The notes under the pieces: model-generated
The model's input: only the letters and a program-made list of their open reading frames with translations
Database searches by the model: none
What the model was told of the DNA's origin: nothing
Assembly (NCBI GenBank): GCA_001544655.2
Contig: FCOD02000032.1
Location: forward strand, 1-64,000
Length of the DNA: 64,000 nucleotides
Origin: Caballeronia turbans
Lineage (GTDB): Bacteria > Pseudomonadota > Gammaproteobacteria > Burkholderiales > Burkholderiaceae
Direction of reading: 5' to 3'
Position numbers and translations under genes: made by a program
Shown here: piece by piece, positions 43,511 through 52,569 of the stretch
How the letters are laid out: each line of letters begins with the position of its first letter
Numbering within the stretch: the stretch's first letter is position 1

Positions 43511-46282
43511 ATGTTGATCGAGAAACTCCAAAGCACGTTCCTGTTCGGAGCCAATGCTCCGTATGTGGAAGAGCAGTATGAGTCGTATCTTGCCGATCCG
43601 GCGTCGGTTACCGAAGAATGGCGCGCGTATTTCAATGCATTGCGCGAAACGCCCGCGATCGACGGCAGCGATCGCAATGACGAACCCCATTTGCCGGTCG
43701 TGTCCAACTTCATCGAACTCGCACGACGTCCACGCAGCGCTTCATCTTCGATGGAAGGCGGTCTCGCGCTCGCGAGAAAGCAGGTGGCGGTTCAGTCGCT
43801 GATTGCGGCGTTTCGTACGATCGGTACGCGCAGCGCCAGTCTCGACCCGCTGCAATGGACGACGCGGCGCCTGCTGCCGGAACTTACGACGGCGTATTAC
43901 GGTTTGACATCAAGCGACCTGTCGACGCGCTTTAGCACCGCCGACACGTATCTCTTCGATGGAGATGCGACGCTACAAGAGATCGTGACGGCGCTCGAAG
44001 AAACTTACACCGGCACCCTCGGTGCTGAATTTATGCATCTCGCCGATGCGAACGAACGACACTGGTGGGAGCTGCGCTTCGAATCCACGCGAGCGAAGCG
44101 TTCGTTCTCGGTTGAGCGCAAGCGCCGCTTTCTCGAACGGCTCACGGCGGCGGAAGGGCTCGAAAAGCATCTTCATACCCGCTATGTTGGACAGAAGCGG
44201 TTTTCGCTCGAAGGCGGTGAATCGCTGATCGTGCTGCTGGATGAACTCGTGCGCTACGGCGCCTCCAAAGCCGTGCGTTCCGTCGTGATGGGCATGGCGC
44301 ACCGGGGGCGTCTGAATGTGCTCGTCAACGTCGCGGGTAAGCCACTGCATGCGCTCTTCGATGAATTCGAAGGCAAGAATGCCGAGGCGCTGCCCGAGGG
44401 CGATGTCAAATATCACAAGGGCTATAGCTCGATCACACAGACCGATGATGGTCCTGTTGAAGTGACGCTCGCCTTCAATCCGTCCCATCTCGAAGTGGTC
44501 AATCCAGTCGTGCAGGGCATGGCGCGCGCGAAAGCGGACGCCTTGGCGCCCGATGACCGCGCGACCGTGCTGCCCGTCGAGATTCACGGCGATGCCGCGA
44601 TGTCGGGGCAAGGCGTCGTGATGGAAACGCTGAGCCTCTCTCGTACACGCGGACATGGGACGGGTGGCACCGTTCACGTGGTCGTGAACAATCAGATCGG
44701 CTTCACGACGTCGGACCCTCGCGACACGCGCTCATCGTTCTATGCGACCGATATTGTCAAGATGATCGAGGCGCCCGTACTGCACGTCAACGGCGACGAT
44801 CCGGAAGCCGTAGCCCTGGCGGTGCATCTCGCGCTCGATTATCGCACCGAGTTTGGGCGCAGCGTGGTCATCGATCTCGTGTGCTTTCGCAAACACGGAC
44901 ACCAGGAGCAGGATAGCCCGGCTATCACGCAGCCGCTGATGTATCGCGCGATTGCGGCGCATCCGGGCGCGCGGACGGTCTACGCGCAAAAGCTCGTTAA
45001 ACAGGGCCTGATGACGTTGGAACAGGTCGAGGCGCTGGTCGATGCTTGTCGCAAATCGTTCAGTGGAGCCCCCGCCGATACGAAGTCTGCGCCGGCGCTC
45101 TCTCAAGTTCATCTCGATGCCCCATCGCCGGAGCGACTGGGCATGCTCGCGCGACGGATCTCGAGCGTGCCCGATGGCTACGCACTTCATCCTCTCGTCA
45201 ACAAAACGATCGCCGCGCGCCGTGACATGGCGAGCGGAAAGAAGCCGCTCGACTGGGGCATGGCGGAGCACCTTGCGTTCGCGTCACTGCTCGCGCAGGG
45301 CATCGATGTACGCCTGAGCGGGCAGGACAGCGCACGAGGCACGTTCAATCATCGCCACGCAATGCTGCACAATCAGTCGCGCACGACACGTTCGGACGGT
45401 GTATTCGTTCCGCTGGAGCATGTCGGTGAGAAGCAGGGGCGCTTTACCGTGACGAATTCGATTCTCTCTGAAGCTGCCGTGCTCGCGTTCGAATACGGCT
45501 ACTCGACGGTGAATCGCAATGCGCTCGTGATCTGGGAGGCGCAGTTCGGTGACTTCGCGAACGGCGCACAGGTGGTCATCGATCAGTTCATCGCTGCCGC
45601 CCGCGCAAAGTGGGGACAGCAAAGCGGGTTGACCTTGTTCCTGCCGCACGGCCAGGAGGGGCAAGGTCCTGAGCACGCATCGGCGCGGCTGGAGCGTTAT
45701 CTGCAACTAAGCGCGCAGGACAACATGCGCGTGACCCAGCCAACAACGCCTGCGCAACTGTTTGCTTTGCTGCACACGCAGGCAGCGTCTGCCGACAAGC
45801 GGCCGCTAATCGTGATGACGCCCAAGTCGCTGCTTAGGCATCCGGAGGCAGTCAGCACGATGGCAGAGCTATCAGGCGGCGCGTTCTACGAGATCCTGGC
45901 CGAAGGCGAGCGCATGGAATCTTCGGAGAGCTTGATCGTCGCTACAGGTAAGGTCTATTTCGATCTGCTGGACTATCGCCGGAAACACGCTATCTACGCT
46001 ACGCCGATCATTCGTATCGAGCAGCTGTATCCATTCCCGGCGCAACAGTTGGCCGCCGAGTTGGCCCACTACCCGAATCTGAAGCGCGTCGTCTGGTGTC
46101 AGGAAGAGGCGCGCAATCAGGGCGCGTGGAGTTTCGTCGAGCCGCAGTTGCGCGAGCTCTTGCCTACGCGTGCGACGCTGTCGTATGTGGGACCGTCCGC
46201 GTCGGCGTCAACCGCGCCGGGATATTACGCGATCCATGCGGCGCGGCATGCGGACGTCATCGCGCGTGCGTTCGCTAAGTGA
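43511..46282 (+). CDS. sucA: 2-oxoglutarate dehydrogenase E1 component, orphan paralogue
   Basis: A 923-residue thiamin-diphosphate enzyme that decarboxylates 2-oxoglutarate. The N-terminal FGANAPYVEEQYESYLADPA is the E2-binding arm. GMAHRGRLNVLVNVAGKPLH, EIHGDAAMSGQGVVMETLSL (ThDP/Mg site) and the NNQIGFTTSDPRDTRSS loop are intact, as is the C-terminal CQEEARNQGAWSFVEPQL. Length matches the family. The usual partners sucB (E2) and lpd (E3) are absent; the next gene, 11 bases downstream, is an acetolactate-synthase-like enzyme. It may borrow the cell's own E2/E3, or it may act alone in decarboxylation and carboligation, a known side activity of this E1. It is probably an accessory copy rather than the citric-acid-cycle gene. 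Confidence 0.9.
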   Translation: MLIEKLQSTFLFGANAPYVEEQYESYLADPASVTEEWRAYFNALRETPAIDGSDRNDEPHLPVVSNFIELARRPRSASSSMEGGLALARKQVAVQSLIAAFRTIGTRSASLDPLQWTTRRLLPELTTAYYGLTSSDLSTRFSTADTYLFDGDATLQEIVTALEETYTGTLGAEFMHLADANERHWWELRFESTRAKRSFSVERKRRFLERLTAAEGLEKHLHTRYVGQKRFSLEGGESLIVLLDELVRYGASKAVRSVVMGMAHRGRLNVLVNVAGKPLHALFDEFEGKNAEALPEGDVKYHKGYSSITQTDDGPVEVTLAFNPSHLEVVNPVVQGMARAKADALAPDDRATVLPVEIHGDAAMSGQGVVMETLSLSRTRGHGTGGTVHVVVNNQIGFTTSDPRDTRSSFYATDIVKMIEAPVLHVNGDDPEAVALAVHLALDYRTEFGRSVVIDLVCFRKHGHQEQDSPAITQPLMYRAIAAHPGARTVYAQKLVKQGLMTLEQVEALVDACRKSFSGAPADTKSAPALSQVHLDAPSPERLGMLARRISSVPDGYALHPLVNKTIAARRDMASGKKPLDWGMAEHLAFASLLAQGIDVRLSGQDSARGTFNHRHAMLHNQSRTTRSDGVFVPLEHVGEKQGRFTVTNSILSEAAVLAFEYGYSTVNRNALVIWEAQFGDFANGAQVVIDQFIAAARAKWGQQSGLTLFLPHGQEGQGPEHASARLERYLQLSAQDNMRVTQPTTPAQLFALLHTQAASADKRPLIVMTPKSLLRHPEAVSTMAELSGGAFYEILAEGERMESSESLIVATGKVYFDLLDYRRKHAIYATPIIRIEQLYPFPAQQLAAELAHYPNLKRVVWCQEEARNQGAWSFVEPQLRELLPTRATLSYVGPSASASTAPGYYAIHAARHADVIARAFAK

Positions 46283-46293
46283 GAGAACCCGAC

Positions 46294-48144
46294 ATGACTC
46301 AGAACCCAACGCTTTTCAAACCAGCGCAGACGGATCACCTCATCTCCGGCGCCGATGTCATACTGCGCGTGCTCGCAGAAGAGGGCGTCGATACGCTGTT
46401 CGGCTACAGCGGCGGCGCGATCTTGCCGACATACGACGCCGTGTTTCGCTTCAATGAAATGCATAAGCACGAACCGACGCGGCAGATCAACTTCGTCGTG
46501 CCCGCCAACGAGCAGTCCGCCGGCTTCATGGCTGCCGGCTACGCCCGCGCAAGCGGGAAAGTCGGCGTATTCATGGTCACGTCGGGTCCCGGCGCGACGA
46601 ACGCGGTGACACCGATCGCGGACTGCAACGGCGACTCCGTCCCGGTTGTTCTTATCTGCGGACAGGTCCCTCGCGCCGCGATCGGTACTGATGCGTTTCA
46701 GGAAGCGCCGGTCTTCAACATCATGTCGGCCTGCGCGAAACAAGTCTTTCTCGTCACCGATCCGGACAAACTCGAGCAGACGCTGCGCACTGCATTCGAG
46801 ATTGCGCGCACGGGACGTCCGGGTCCCGTTGTAGTGGACGTGCCAAAGGACATCCAGAACTGGAAGGGACCCTATCGCGGGCACGGAACGCTGCATTTTC
46901 GCGGCTATTCGGATCGGCTGCGTCAGGTCGCTAGGGGTGCGCGCCTCGAAGGTGCGAAATGCTCGGCGTTTTTCGCCATGCTCGCACAAAGCAAGCGGCC
47001 GTTGCTGTATGTAGGCGGCGGCGTGATTGGCTCCGGTGCGACGGCAGAATTGCGTCAGTTTAGCGAGCGCTTTCGCATCCCCGTTGTGACGACTCTGATG
47101 GGTCTCGGCGCGATGCCGCCCCAACATGAACTTGCGCTCGGCATGCTAGGCATGCACGGGGCCGCATGCGCCAACTATGCGGTGGAAGACTGCGATTTTC
47201 TCATCGCCGTCGGTGCACGTTTCGATGATCGGGTGGCGGGCGGACAGCCCGACGCGTTCGCGCCCAAAGCGCGTCATGTGGCGCATATCGACATCGACGA
47301 AGCGGAGATTGACAAGGTCAAGCGCGCGGAATGGAGTCACGTCGGGGATGCAAAGGATGCGTTGCGCGCATTGATAGCGTGCGCGCCGGCGGCGTGCCCG
47401 TCACCGGACTGGAGCGCGCATGTGATGGCGCTCAAGCGCAGCCACGGGATGAACTACGACCGGCGCAGTCGGGCCATCCAGCCGCAACGAGTCATCGAGA
47501 TGCTCAGCGACATCACGCTTGGACGCGCGATCATCACGACGGGCGTGGGCCAGCATCAGATGTGGGCCGCGCAGTTCTTCAAGTTTGCCGAGCCGCGCAG
47601 CTTCCTGACGTCAGGCAGCATGGGAACGATGGGCTTTGGCCTGCCTGCCGCGATTGGCGCACAGTTCGCGAAACCTGATGCGCTCGTGATCGACATCGAT
47701 GGCGACGGCAGCATTCGCATGAATGCAGGCGAACTGGAAACGGCAAGCACCTACGGCGTGCCGGTCAAGGTGCTGCTGCTCAACAATCGCGGCGATGGAA
47801 TGATTCGGCAGTGGCAGCGTCTTTTTTACGACGGCCGTATGTTCGTCAGCGACAAGACGCTTCATCGCAAGGACTTTGTGCTGTCGGCGCGCGCCGATGG
47901 ATTCGAGTTCGCGAGTCGAGTGGAGACACTGGATGAACTTGAAGAAAAGCTCAACGCATTCGTACGGTTTGATGGACCCGCGTTTCTTGAAGTGATGATC
48001 GATCCGAACGCCGACGTGTTCCCGATGGTCGGTCCCGGTCAAAGTTATGCGCACATGGTTACAGGGCCGTTCATCGAACCGCGGGCTGCACGAGAAGTGC
48101 CCTTTGACGGCACGGACAGCAAACGCATGACAGACATGTTCTGA
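46294..48144 (+). CDS. Acetolactate-synthase-like ThDP enzyme, large subunit type
   Basis: A 616-residue ThDP-dependent enzyme of the AHAS family. FGYSGGAILPTYDAV and PANEQSAGFMAAGYARASGK carry the catalytic Glu. VTSGPGATNAVTPIADC, IGTDAFQEAPVF and GRPGPVVVDVPKDIQ are AHAS hallmarks, and IDGDGSIRMNAGELETASTY is the ThDP/Mg motif. GMIRQWQRLFYDGR keeps the tryptophan that sets 2-oxoacid preference, but the preceding NNQH becomes NNRG. An insertion after FRFNEMHKHEPTRQ resembles eukaryotic AHAS. No ilvN regulatory subunit is adjacent. It is co-transcribed with the orphan E1; products of a joint pathway are not known. Start at 46294 follows a GAGAG site. Confidence 0.88.
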   Translation: MTQNPTLFKPAQTDHLISGADVILRVLAEEGVDTLFGYSGGAILPTYDAVFRFNEMHKHEPTRQINFVVPANEQSAGFMAAGYARASGKVGVFMVTSGPGATNAVTPIADCNGDSVPVVLICGQVPRAAIGTDAFQEAPVFNIMSACAKQVFLVTDPDKLEQTLRTAFEIARTGRPGPVVVDVPKDIQNWKGPYRGHGTLHFRGYSDRLRQVARGARLEGAKCSAFFAMLAQSKRPLLYVGGGVIGSGATAELRQFSERFRIPVVTTLMGLGAMPPQHELALGMLGMHGAACANYAVEDCDFLIAVGARFDDRVAGGQPDAFAPKARHVAHIDIDEAEIDKVKRAEWSHVGDAKDALRALIACAPAACPSPDWSAHVMALKRSHGMNYDRRSRAIQPQRVIEMLSDITLGRAIITTGVGQHQMWAAQFFKFAEPRSFLTSGSMGTMGFGLPAAIGAQFAKPDALVIDIDGDGSIRMNAGELETASTYGVPVKVLLLNNRGDGMIRQWQRLFYDGRMFVSDKTLHRKDFVLSARADGFEFASRVETLDELEEKLNAFVRFDGPAFLEVMIDPNADVFPMVGPGQSYAHMVTGPFIEPRAAREVPFDGTDSKRMTDMF

Positions 48145-48147
48145 ATC

Positions 48148-48444
48148 ATGAACGCGGATCTGATCCACAAGGCGCTCGCGAACCCGTTGCGGCGAGACAT
48201 TCTGGCGTGGCTGAAAACACCGGAGCATAGCTTCGCGCCGAATGCCGCGCGCTTCCCGCACGGCGTGCCGTCGAATACTATTCAGGCGCGCAGCGGGCGG
48301 TCTCAATCTACCGTCTCGGCGCATCTCGCGTTAATGGTCGAGGCGGGTCTCCTCGTCTCGACGAGAGTCGGTTCCTTTGCGCTGTTTTCGCGCAACGAAG
48401 CAGTGATTGACGCCTTCATTAAGCACATTGCTGAGGGGTTTTGA
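48148..48444 (+). CDS. ArsR-family winged-helix regulator
   Basis: A 98-residue DNA-binding protein. NADLIHKALANPLRRDILAW is the typical opening, followed by a helix-turn-helix (SGRSQSTVSAHLALMVEAGL) and wing (LLVSTRVGSFALFSRNEAVI). No cysteine metal-sensing motif is present, so it is not a classical arsenic or metal sensor. It begins three bases after the acetolactate-synthase-like stop, so it belongs to that operon and probably feeds back on it. Confidence 0.88.
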   Translation: MNADLIHKALANPLRRDILAWLKTPEHSFAPNAARFPHGVPSNTIQARSGRSQSTVSAHLALMVEAGLLVSTRVGSFALFSRNEAVIDAFIKHIAEGF

Positions 48445-48665
48445 CTCGTACCGAGGGTTTGTAGACGTGGACCGCGGCATTGACGGCGACGCCAATCTGT
48501 TGCGCGCGGCTGAACGCCTTCTACGCATGCCTCATGCGCCATCTGCGCGACCCCTTCACGCCGGAGAGCAACATCAACGCGACGACCGCGTCTTCCGGCG
48601 TTTTCATCCGTGCTATTCAATCGGGAAATCGGGGGTTTCCTCTATCAATCGACGCGCTCGGCGGT

Positions 48666-48800
48666 ATGGACCGAATGGACGCGATTACGGTCTTCATCGC
48701 CATGCTGGGCGAAGGCAGCCTTGCATGCCGGTGGTGCCGCGTTCCATCGTGAACACGGTGCGGGCGACTGTTTTGGGTCGCTAAGGAGGTGACGGTCGCG
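48666..48800 (+). pseudogene. LysR-family regulator remnant with internal deletions
   Basis: The first 20 codons (MDRMDAITVFIAMLGEGSLA) are the start of a CrgA-like LysR gene, close to the fragment at 29219-29311. The next bases jump to PRSIVNTVRAT, a piece of the effector domain seen at 29712-30275 (PRFIVNTVRAA), and then to VAKEV from further downstream. The order is kept but most of the gene is missing, implying at least two deletions. It cannot be functional. Confidence 0.6.
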
Positions 48801-48830
48801 CGCTGCATACCGCCCTCCTGGACTTGTTCT

Positions 48831-49043
48831 CTAACCTTGATTGCCGCAGGCTATCCTGACGCCACGGGCAGCAATGTTGACAACCTGAGTGATGACGTCG
48901 AGTACCCGGTCTGAAACCGCCCGTTCATTCGAAAGACACTCTTGCGCGGCGCGATAAGGTTGGCGGAGTATCTTTTTCGTCAACATACCGCTTGCTATTT
49001 GCTGTAACGCTGCGATGTTCCAGGGATGCGCAAAGTCAGCCAT
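48831..49043 (-). CDS. Hypothetical protein, 70 residues
   Basis: A minus-strand frame reads MADFAHPWNIAALQQIASGM, LTKKILRQPYRAAQECLSNE and RAVSDRVLDVITQVVNIAAR. Composition is balanced and helical rather than arginine-rich, which favours a real or recently real gene. There is no strong ribosome-binding site and I do not recognise a family. It lies alone between a LysR remnant and the carbonic-anhydrase gene. Confidence 0.3.
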   Translation of the reverse strand: MADFAHPWNIAALQQIASGMLTKKILRQPYRAAQECLSNERAVSDRVLDVITQVVNIAARGVRIACGNQG

Positions 49044-49441
49044 GCACCCTGCTTTCGATCGAGGATTTGAAGAGGGGACCGGGGCGACCCGACCCTGGGC
49101 CGTCCTCGCACACGGAAGGTTTCTATCAGCTAACTACCATCGTCCGGTCAATTAACCCCCCAAGCCGGAATCTTCGCTGCGGTGGCCATCCGGACGTAGC
49201 GCAGAAGCTCATTCCACGGTCCGATCAGACGAGGCTACCGAAGCGACGCACGCCGTTGCAACTCACTCAAACCTAATTATTGGGCTATACGATGGGCTCT
49301 GTAGATGACCTCAGCATCTGGTTGGGCATCTCGAGTGGTGTCTCTAACAGACTACGAGCGCTTATGTCTAAGAACCGCAAAGATGTGGCCGGGCTCGCGA
49401 CATTCGCCGTTCATCGACGTCAACCTTAAGGATTCCATAAA
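49044..49441. other. Intergenic region upstream of the carbonic anhydrase
   Basis: These 398 bases hold no recognisable gene. The base composition is more AT-rich than the neighbouring catabolic islands. The end of the region carries an AAGGA site before the carbonic-anhydrase ATG; a promoter is expected here but no clear -35/-10 pair could be singled out. Confidence 0.4.
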
Positions 49442-50125
49442 ATGCTTAACGAACTCTCTGTTGTCCCGGCGTCTGCCGATCTGCAAAAGTTGGTGCGAGG
49501 TGCGGCCACCTTTGGTCACGACGTTTTTCCGCGCAACCTAGAACTATACAGAAGGCTTGCCGAGGGGCAGTCCCCACATACGTTGTTCATCGCGTGCGCA
49601 GATTCCAGGGTTGTCCCGGAGCTGATTACACAGACCGAGCCCGGGGAACTGTTCGTCTGTCGAAATATCGGCAATATCGTCCCTGGCTTTGGCGAAATGA
49701 TGGGCGGTGTGTCTGCCGTGATTGAATATGCGGTTGTTGCACTACGCGTCAGGCAAATCATTATCTGCGGCCACTCCGAGTGTGGCGCAATGAAGGGACT
49801 AGCCGCTGAGCAAGCGGTAGCTGATTCGATGCCGACCGTGCAAGCGTGGCTGCGCAATGCCGAGGCCGCGCGCAGCGTCGTACTTACACGCGAGCTTGGG
49901 AGGGGGAAAGCCCTTGTCCAGGCACTGGTTGAGGAAAACATCAGGCTGCAGTTAATGCATTTGCGTTCCCATCCGTCGGTTGCTGCTCGACTTGCGCAAG
50001 GGGCACTGACGGTTCATGGCTGGTTGTATGACATTGAGCACGGCACTGTTTCAATGCTTAACGAGGCGCAGAAGAGGTTCGAACCGCTTTCCCGAGTCGG
50101 AGCTCGTAGCGCAGAGGGGCTTTAA
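49442..50125 (+). CDS. Beta-carbonic anhydrase
   Basis: A 227-residue zinc enzyme interconverting CO2 and bicarbonate. The zinc and catalytic residues are Cys52, Asp54, Arg56 in ACADSRVVPE and His111, Cys114 in CGHSECGAM. FVCRNIGNIVPG and SAVIEYAVVALRVRQIIICG are standard family blocks. The C-terminal VHGWLYDIEHGTVSML is the dimer-edge region. It begins a two-gene unit: the bestrophin-like channel gene starts one base after its stop. This pairing suggests that the enzyme supplies or consumes bicarbonate moved by the channel. Base composition is lower in GC than the surrounding catabolic genes. Confidence 0.93.
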   Translation: MLNELSVVPASADLQKLVRGAATFGHDVFPRNLELYRRLAEGQSPHTLFIACADSRVVPELITQTEPGELFVCRNIGNIVPGFGEMMGGVSAVIEYAVVALRVRQIIICGHSECGAMKGLAAEQAVADSMPTVQAWLRNAEAARSVVLTRELGRGKALVQALVEENIRLQLMHLRSHPSVAARLAQGALTVHGWLYDIEHGTVSMLNEAQKRFEPLSRVGARSAEGL

Positions 50126-50126
50126 A

Positions 50127-51008
50127 ATGACAATCCCGGGGCGCGTCCGTGCTGGGCAAATACTTCTTTACGTTGGGCGACCGCTTGCCTTGTTGTTTGC
50201 GTGGGACATAGTGGTGACTGTCGTGTACCTGTGTTCACACGCGAAGGTAAACTTCCCAGCGCTGCCGATGTCACTAATGGCGACCGTTGTCGCGATATAT
50301 CTGAGTTTTAGGAACACGGCTGCATATGCGCGATGGTGGGAGGCACGAACACTCTGGGGATCGTTAGTGAACGCCTCGCGAACCTTCGCGCGGGAAGTCG
50401 TTATGCTGGCCGCTAGCGAATCGATCTCCTTGCAGCGAGAACTCGTGCTTCGTCATGTCGCATACGTCCATTCGCTGCGGTTGCACCTCCGTCGTGAGTC
50501 GCCATGGGAAGAGCTGTCCCTACGTCTCCCGCAAGAAGAGATTGTGAACTTGCGTCGCGTAGCGAATGTCCCAAATGCGATATTACGGCGGACCGCGGAA
50601 ATCGTGGCTCGACAGTGCAACGTAGATAGTGTGAGACTCGTCGCTATCGAGCGGACCATGGCAGACATATCGAATGCTCAAGGAGGAATGGAGCGGATCA
50701 AGAACACGCCGTTTCCAAAGCAATACTCGACCTATCCGATCTTCTTCACGCATGTTTTTTGTATTCTTCTGCCGTTGGGACTAGTTGAGTCTCTTGGCTG
50801 GTACACAGTATTTGGGTCAACTGCGGCTGGCTTCTTATTCCTTGCGCTTCTCAAAATAGGTAGCGACATGCAAGAGCCCTTTGCCAACACTGAGAATGAC
50901 GTTCCTATAACCACGCTTGCGAGGGCGATTGAAATTGATCTACTCGATGGACTGGACGAAAGACATTCGATCAAGCCTGTTCCAATCGAGAATAACGTTG
51001 TGTGGTAG
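50127..51008 (+). CDS. Bestrophin-like (UPF0187) anion channel
   Basis: A 293-residue membrane protein of the bestrophin/UPF0187 family, which forms pentameric channels for anions such as chloride and bicarbonate (or cations in some bacteria). FPALPMSLMATVVAIYLSFR and NTAAYARWWEARTLWGSLVN are the diagnostic block; RIKNTPFPKQYSTYPIFFTH and DMQEPFANTENDVPITTLAR the conserved C-terminal part. About four transmembrane segments are visible. It directly follows the beta-carbonic anhydrase, so the pair probably acts together in bicarbonate or pH handling. The first residues depend on the ATG at 50127; a longer in-frame start overlaps the carbonic-anhydrase gene and is unlikely. Confidence 0.9.
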   Translation: MTIPGRVRAGQILLYVGRPLALLFAWDIVVTVVYLCSHAKVNFPALPMSLMATVVAIYLSFRNTAAYARWWEARTLWGSLVNASRTFAREVVMLAASESISLQRELVLRHVAYVHSLRLHLRRESPWEELSLRLPQEEIVNLRRVANVPNAILRRTAEIVARQCNVDSVRLVAIERTMADISNAQGGMERIKNTPFPKQYSTYPIFFTHVFCILLPLGLVESLGWYTVFGSTAAGFLFLALLKIGSDMQEPFANTENDVPITTLARAIEIDLLDGLDERHSIKPVPIENNVVW

Positions 51009-51238
51009 GCGTCGCTCACCAAGGCAATCGCGGAGACATCAGTCAGGGAGCCAAGAAAGCGCCCGTCGTTCGCTTTCGCGACGAGATGGTCGCAAAAAAT
51101 ACGGTTCACGAGATTGTGAGGGATTGGTTCAGCTTTGCATGGAGCCGGGCGATAGCATGATCAATTACCGCCGTTCGCCTTGCCGGTCTCGACGCGCGAG
51201 CGAGAGTGACGCTGGCATGTGCGCCGGAATAGTGTCGA

Positions 51239-51508
51239 ATGACCATCCCTCCGTTTTTACAACGGATGGCCAATGGCGCGCTCGGTTGTGGTGCATTACG
51301 CCGAAGGAATCACAGCGTCGTCGAGATAAGTTGCCTTTACAGCCGTGTTCGAGAAGGCGGCATCGGACGCGTCCTCTTGTCAAGACTGGAATCAGATGCC
51401 GTTGCCCTCGGCTATGCGATCGTGGTCATCGAAGCAGATAGGGCGAATCGTCGGACTATCGCCTTTTGCGAGAAGAGCGGCTTCCACCACCAGCGCCGTC
51501 TTCGGTGA
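51239..51508 (+). pseudogene. GNAT-family acetyltransferase fragment
   Basis: The C-terminal half of a GNAT N-acetyltransferase is visible: GCGALRRRNHSVVEI, EGGIGRVLLSRLESDAVALG (motif A that binds acetyl-CoA), and VVIEADRANRRTIAFCEKSG (motif B). Only 89 codons are open from a possible start at 51239, against about 150 in the family; the N-terminal strands are missing or out of frame. The segment between CLYSR and EGG is also shorter than usual. It is probably a decayed gene. Confidence 0.55.
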
Positions 51509-51786
51509 CAGATGGTCATCGCGCTACGGCGTTGTTGAAGAAAACATTGCACGGGTGAGGCCCGCAAATAGCACTTGCCTCGGGACTACGGTGTCTCGAG
51601 TAGCGCCTGCCGGCGATTCTGTTGTCACCGCGGGCGAGGCGTCCAAGGATGCCGTCAACCAAGCGTGAGCGAGGGCGGCGCGCTTCATGCCGCCGACTTA
51701 AAAGAGTTGCGCGTCGGGCGGCCTGGGGCTACTGAGTCTGACGACCTTGCGACGTTTCGAGCCGTCCGCATGAATCGAGCAGATCA

Positions 51787-51900
51787 TTATCCTCGGACAC
51801 GCGCTTCGCCCAACACCTCAACGATGCGATCCTCGTACCGCACGAGGGTGCCGCGAGGCGGTTTGCGTTTGATGCGGCTGCGACCGGTGGAAGAAGGCAT
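51787..51900 (-). CDS. Small hypothetical protein, 37 residues
   Basis: A minus-strand frame reads MPSSTGRSRIKRKPPRGTLV and RYEDRIVEVLGEARVRG. The basic N-terminus followed by a regular beta-like stretch resembles a real small protein or the start of a longer one cut by a stop. It is divergent from the SET-domain gene across about 100 bases. I do not recognise a named family. Confidence 0.3.
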   Translation of the reverse strand: MPSSTGRSRIKRKPPRGTLVRYEDRIVEVLGEARVRG

Positions 51901-51998
51901 AAGGATATCAACGCGGGCGTGCGGCGATCGTATCATGCCAAGATGCGGCGGCACATCGTGTCGCTCACCGGTTCACAGCAATAGGGAAGGGCAAAATA

Positions 51999-52438
51999 AT
52001 GCGCCGCATCGTTGACGTTCTTCGCCGGTCCACGGACGCGGCGTGTTCGCGGTGACCCAGATCCGTGCCAACGAGCAGATTCTGGAATACAAGGGCAAGC
52101 GGGTGTCGTGGGCGCAAGCACAGCGCGAGTATGCGCGTTCGGCGGCCGAAGACGGCCACACCTTTTACTTCGATCTCGACGATGGGCGCGTGATTGACGG
52201 TGCACAGGGCGGCACCTCGGCGCGATGGGTCAATCACAGCTGCGCGCCGAACTGCGAGGCCGAACAAGACGGCAGCCGGGTATTCTTCCTCGCGCTGCGC
52301 GACATCAAGCCCGGCGAAGAGTTGTTCATCGACTATGGACTAATCGTGGAAGGGCGAAAAACTGCTGCGCTCAAAACACTCTATGCGTGTCGGTGCGGGT
52401 CCGACGGCTGTCGAGGAACGATGCTGGCCGCGTCCTGA
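51999..52438 (+). CDS. SET-domain protein lysine methyltransferase-like, frameshift near the N-terminus
   Basis: The SET core is complete from about 52022: SPVHGRGVFAVTQIRANEQI, WVNHSCAPNCEAEQDGS (AdoMet-binding NHSC), GEELFIDYG (catalytic Tyr) and a post-SET cysteine cluster CRCGSDGCRGTML. These enzymes methylate lysines on proteins using S-adenosylmethionine. The best start is the ATG at 51999, preceded by GGGAAGGG, giving MRRIV. That frame goes out of register at about 52011-52016; one base appears missing. Translation may instead begin at the GTG at 52043, which would lose only the first strand. Bacterial SET genes are thought to be acquired from eukaryotes or to be old paralogues. Confidence 0.65.
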
Positions 52439-52569
52439 AAGCGCCCACGAAACGACACACCTGCTTCTGGCTCTCGCACGTGAACTTCCGCACATGCTCG
52501 GCCGCGACGACTTTGACGCTGCACTCTGCTGACGGAACCTGACTGTCATGCCCTCACCGAAATGGACAT

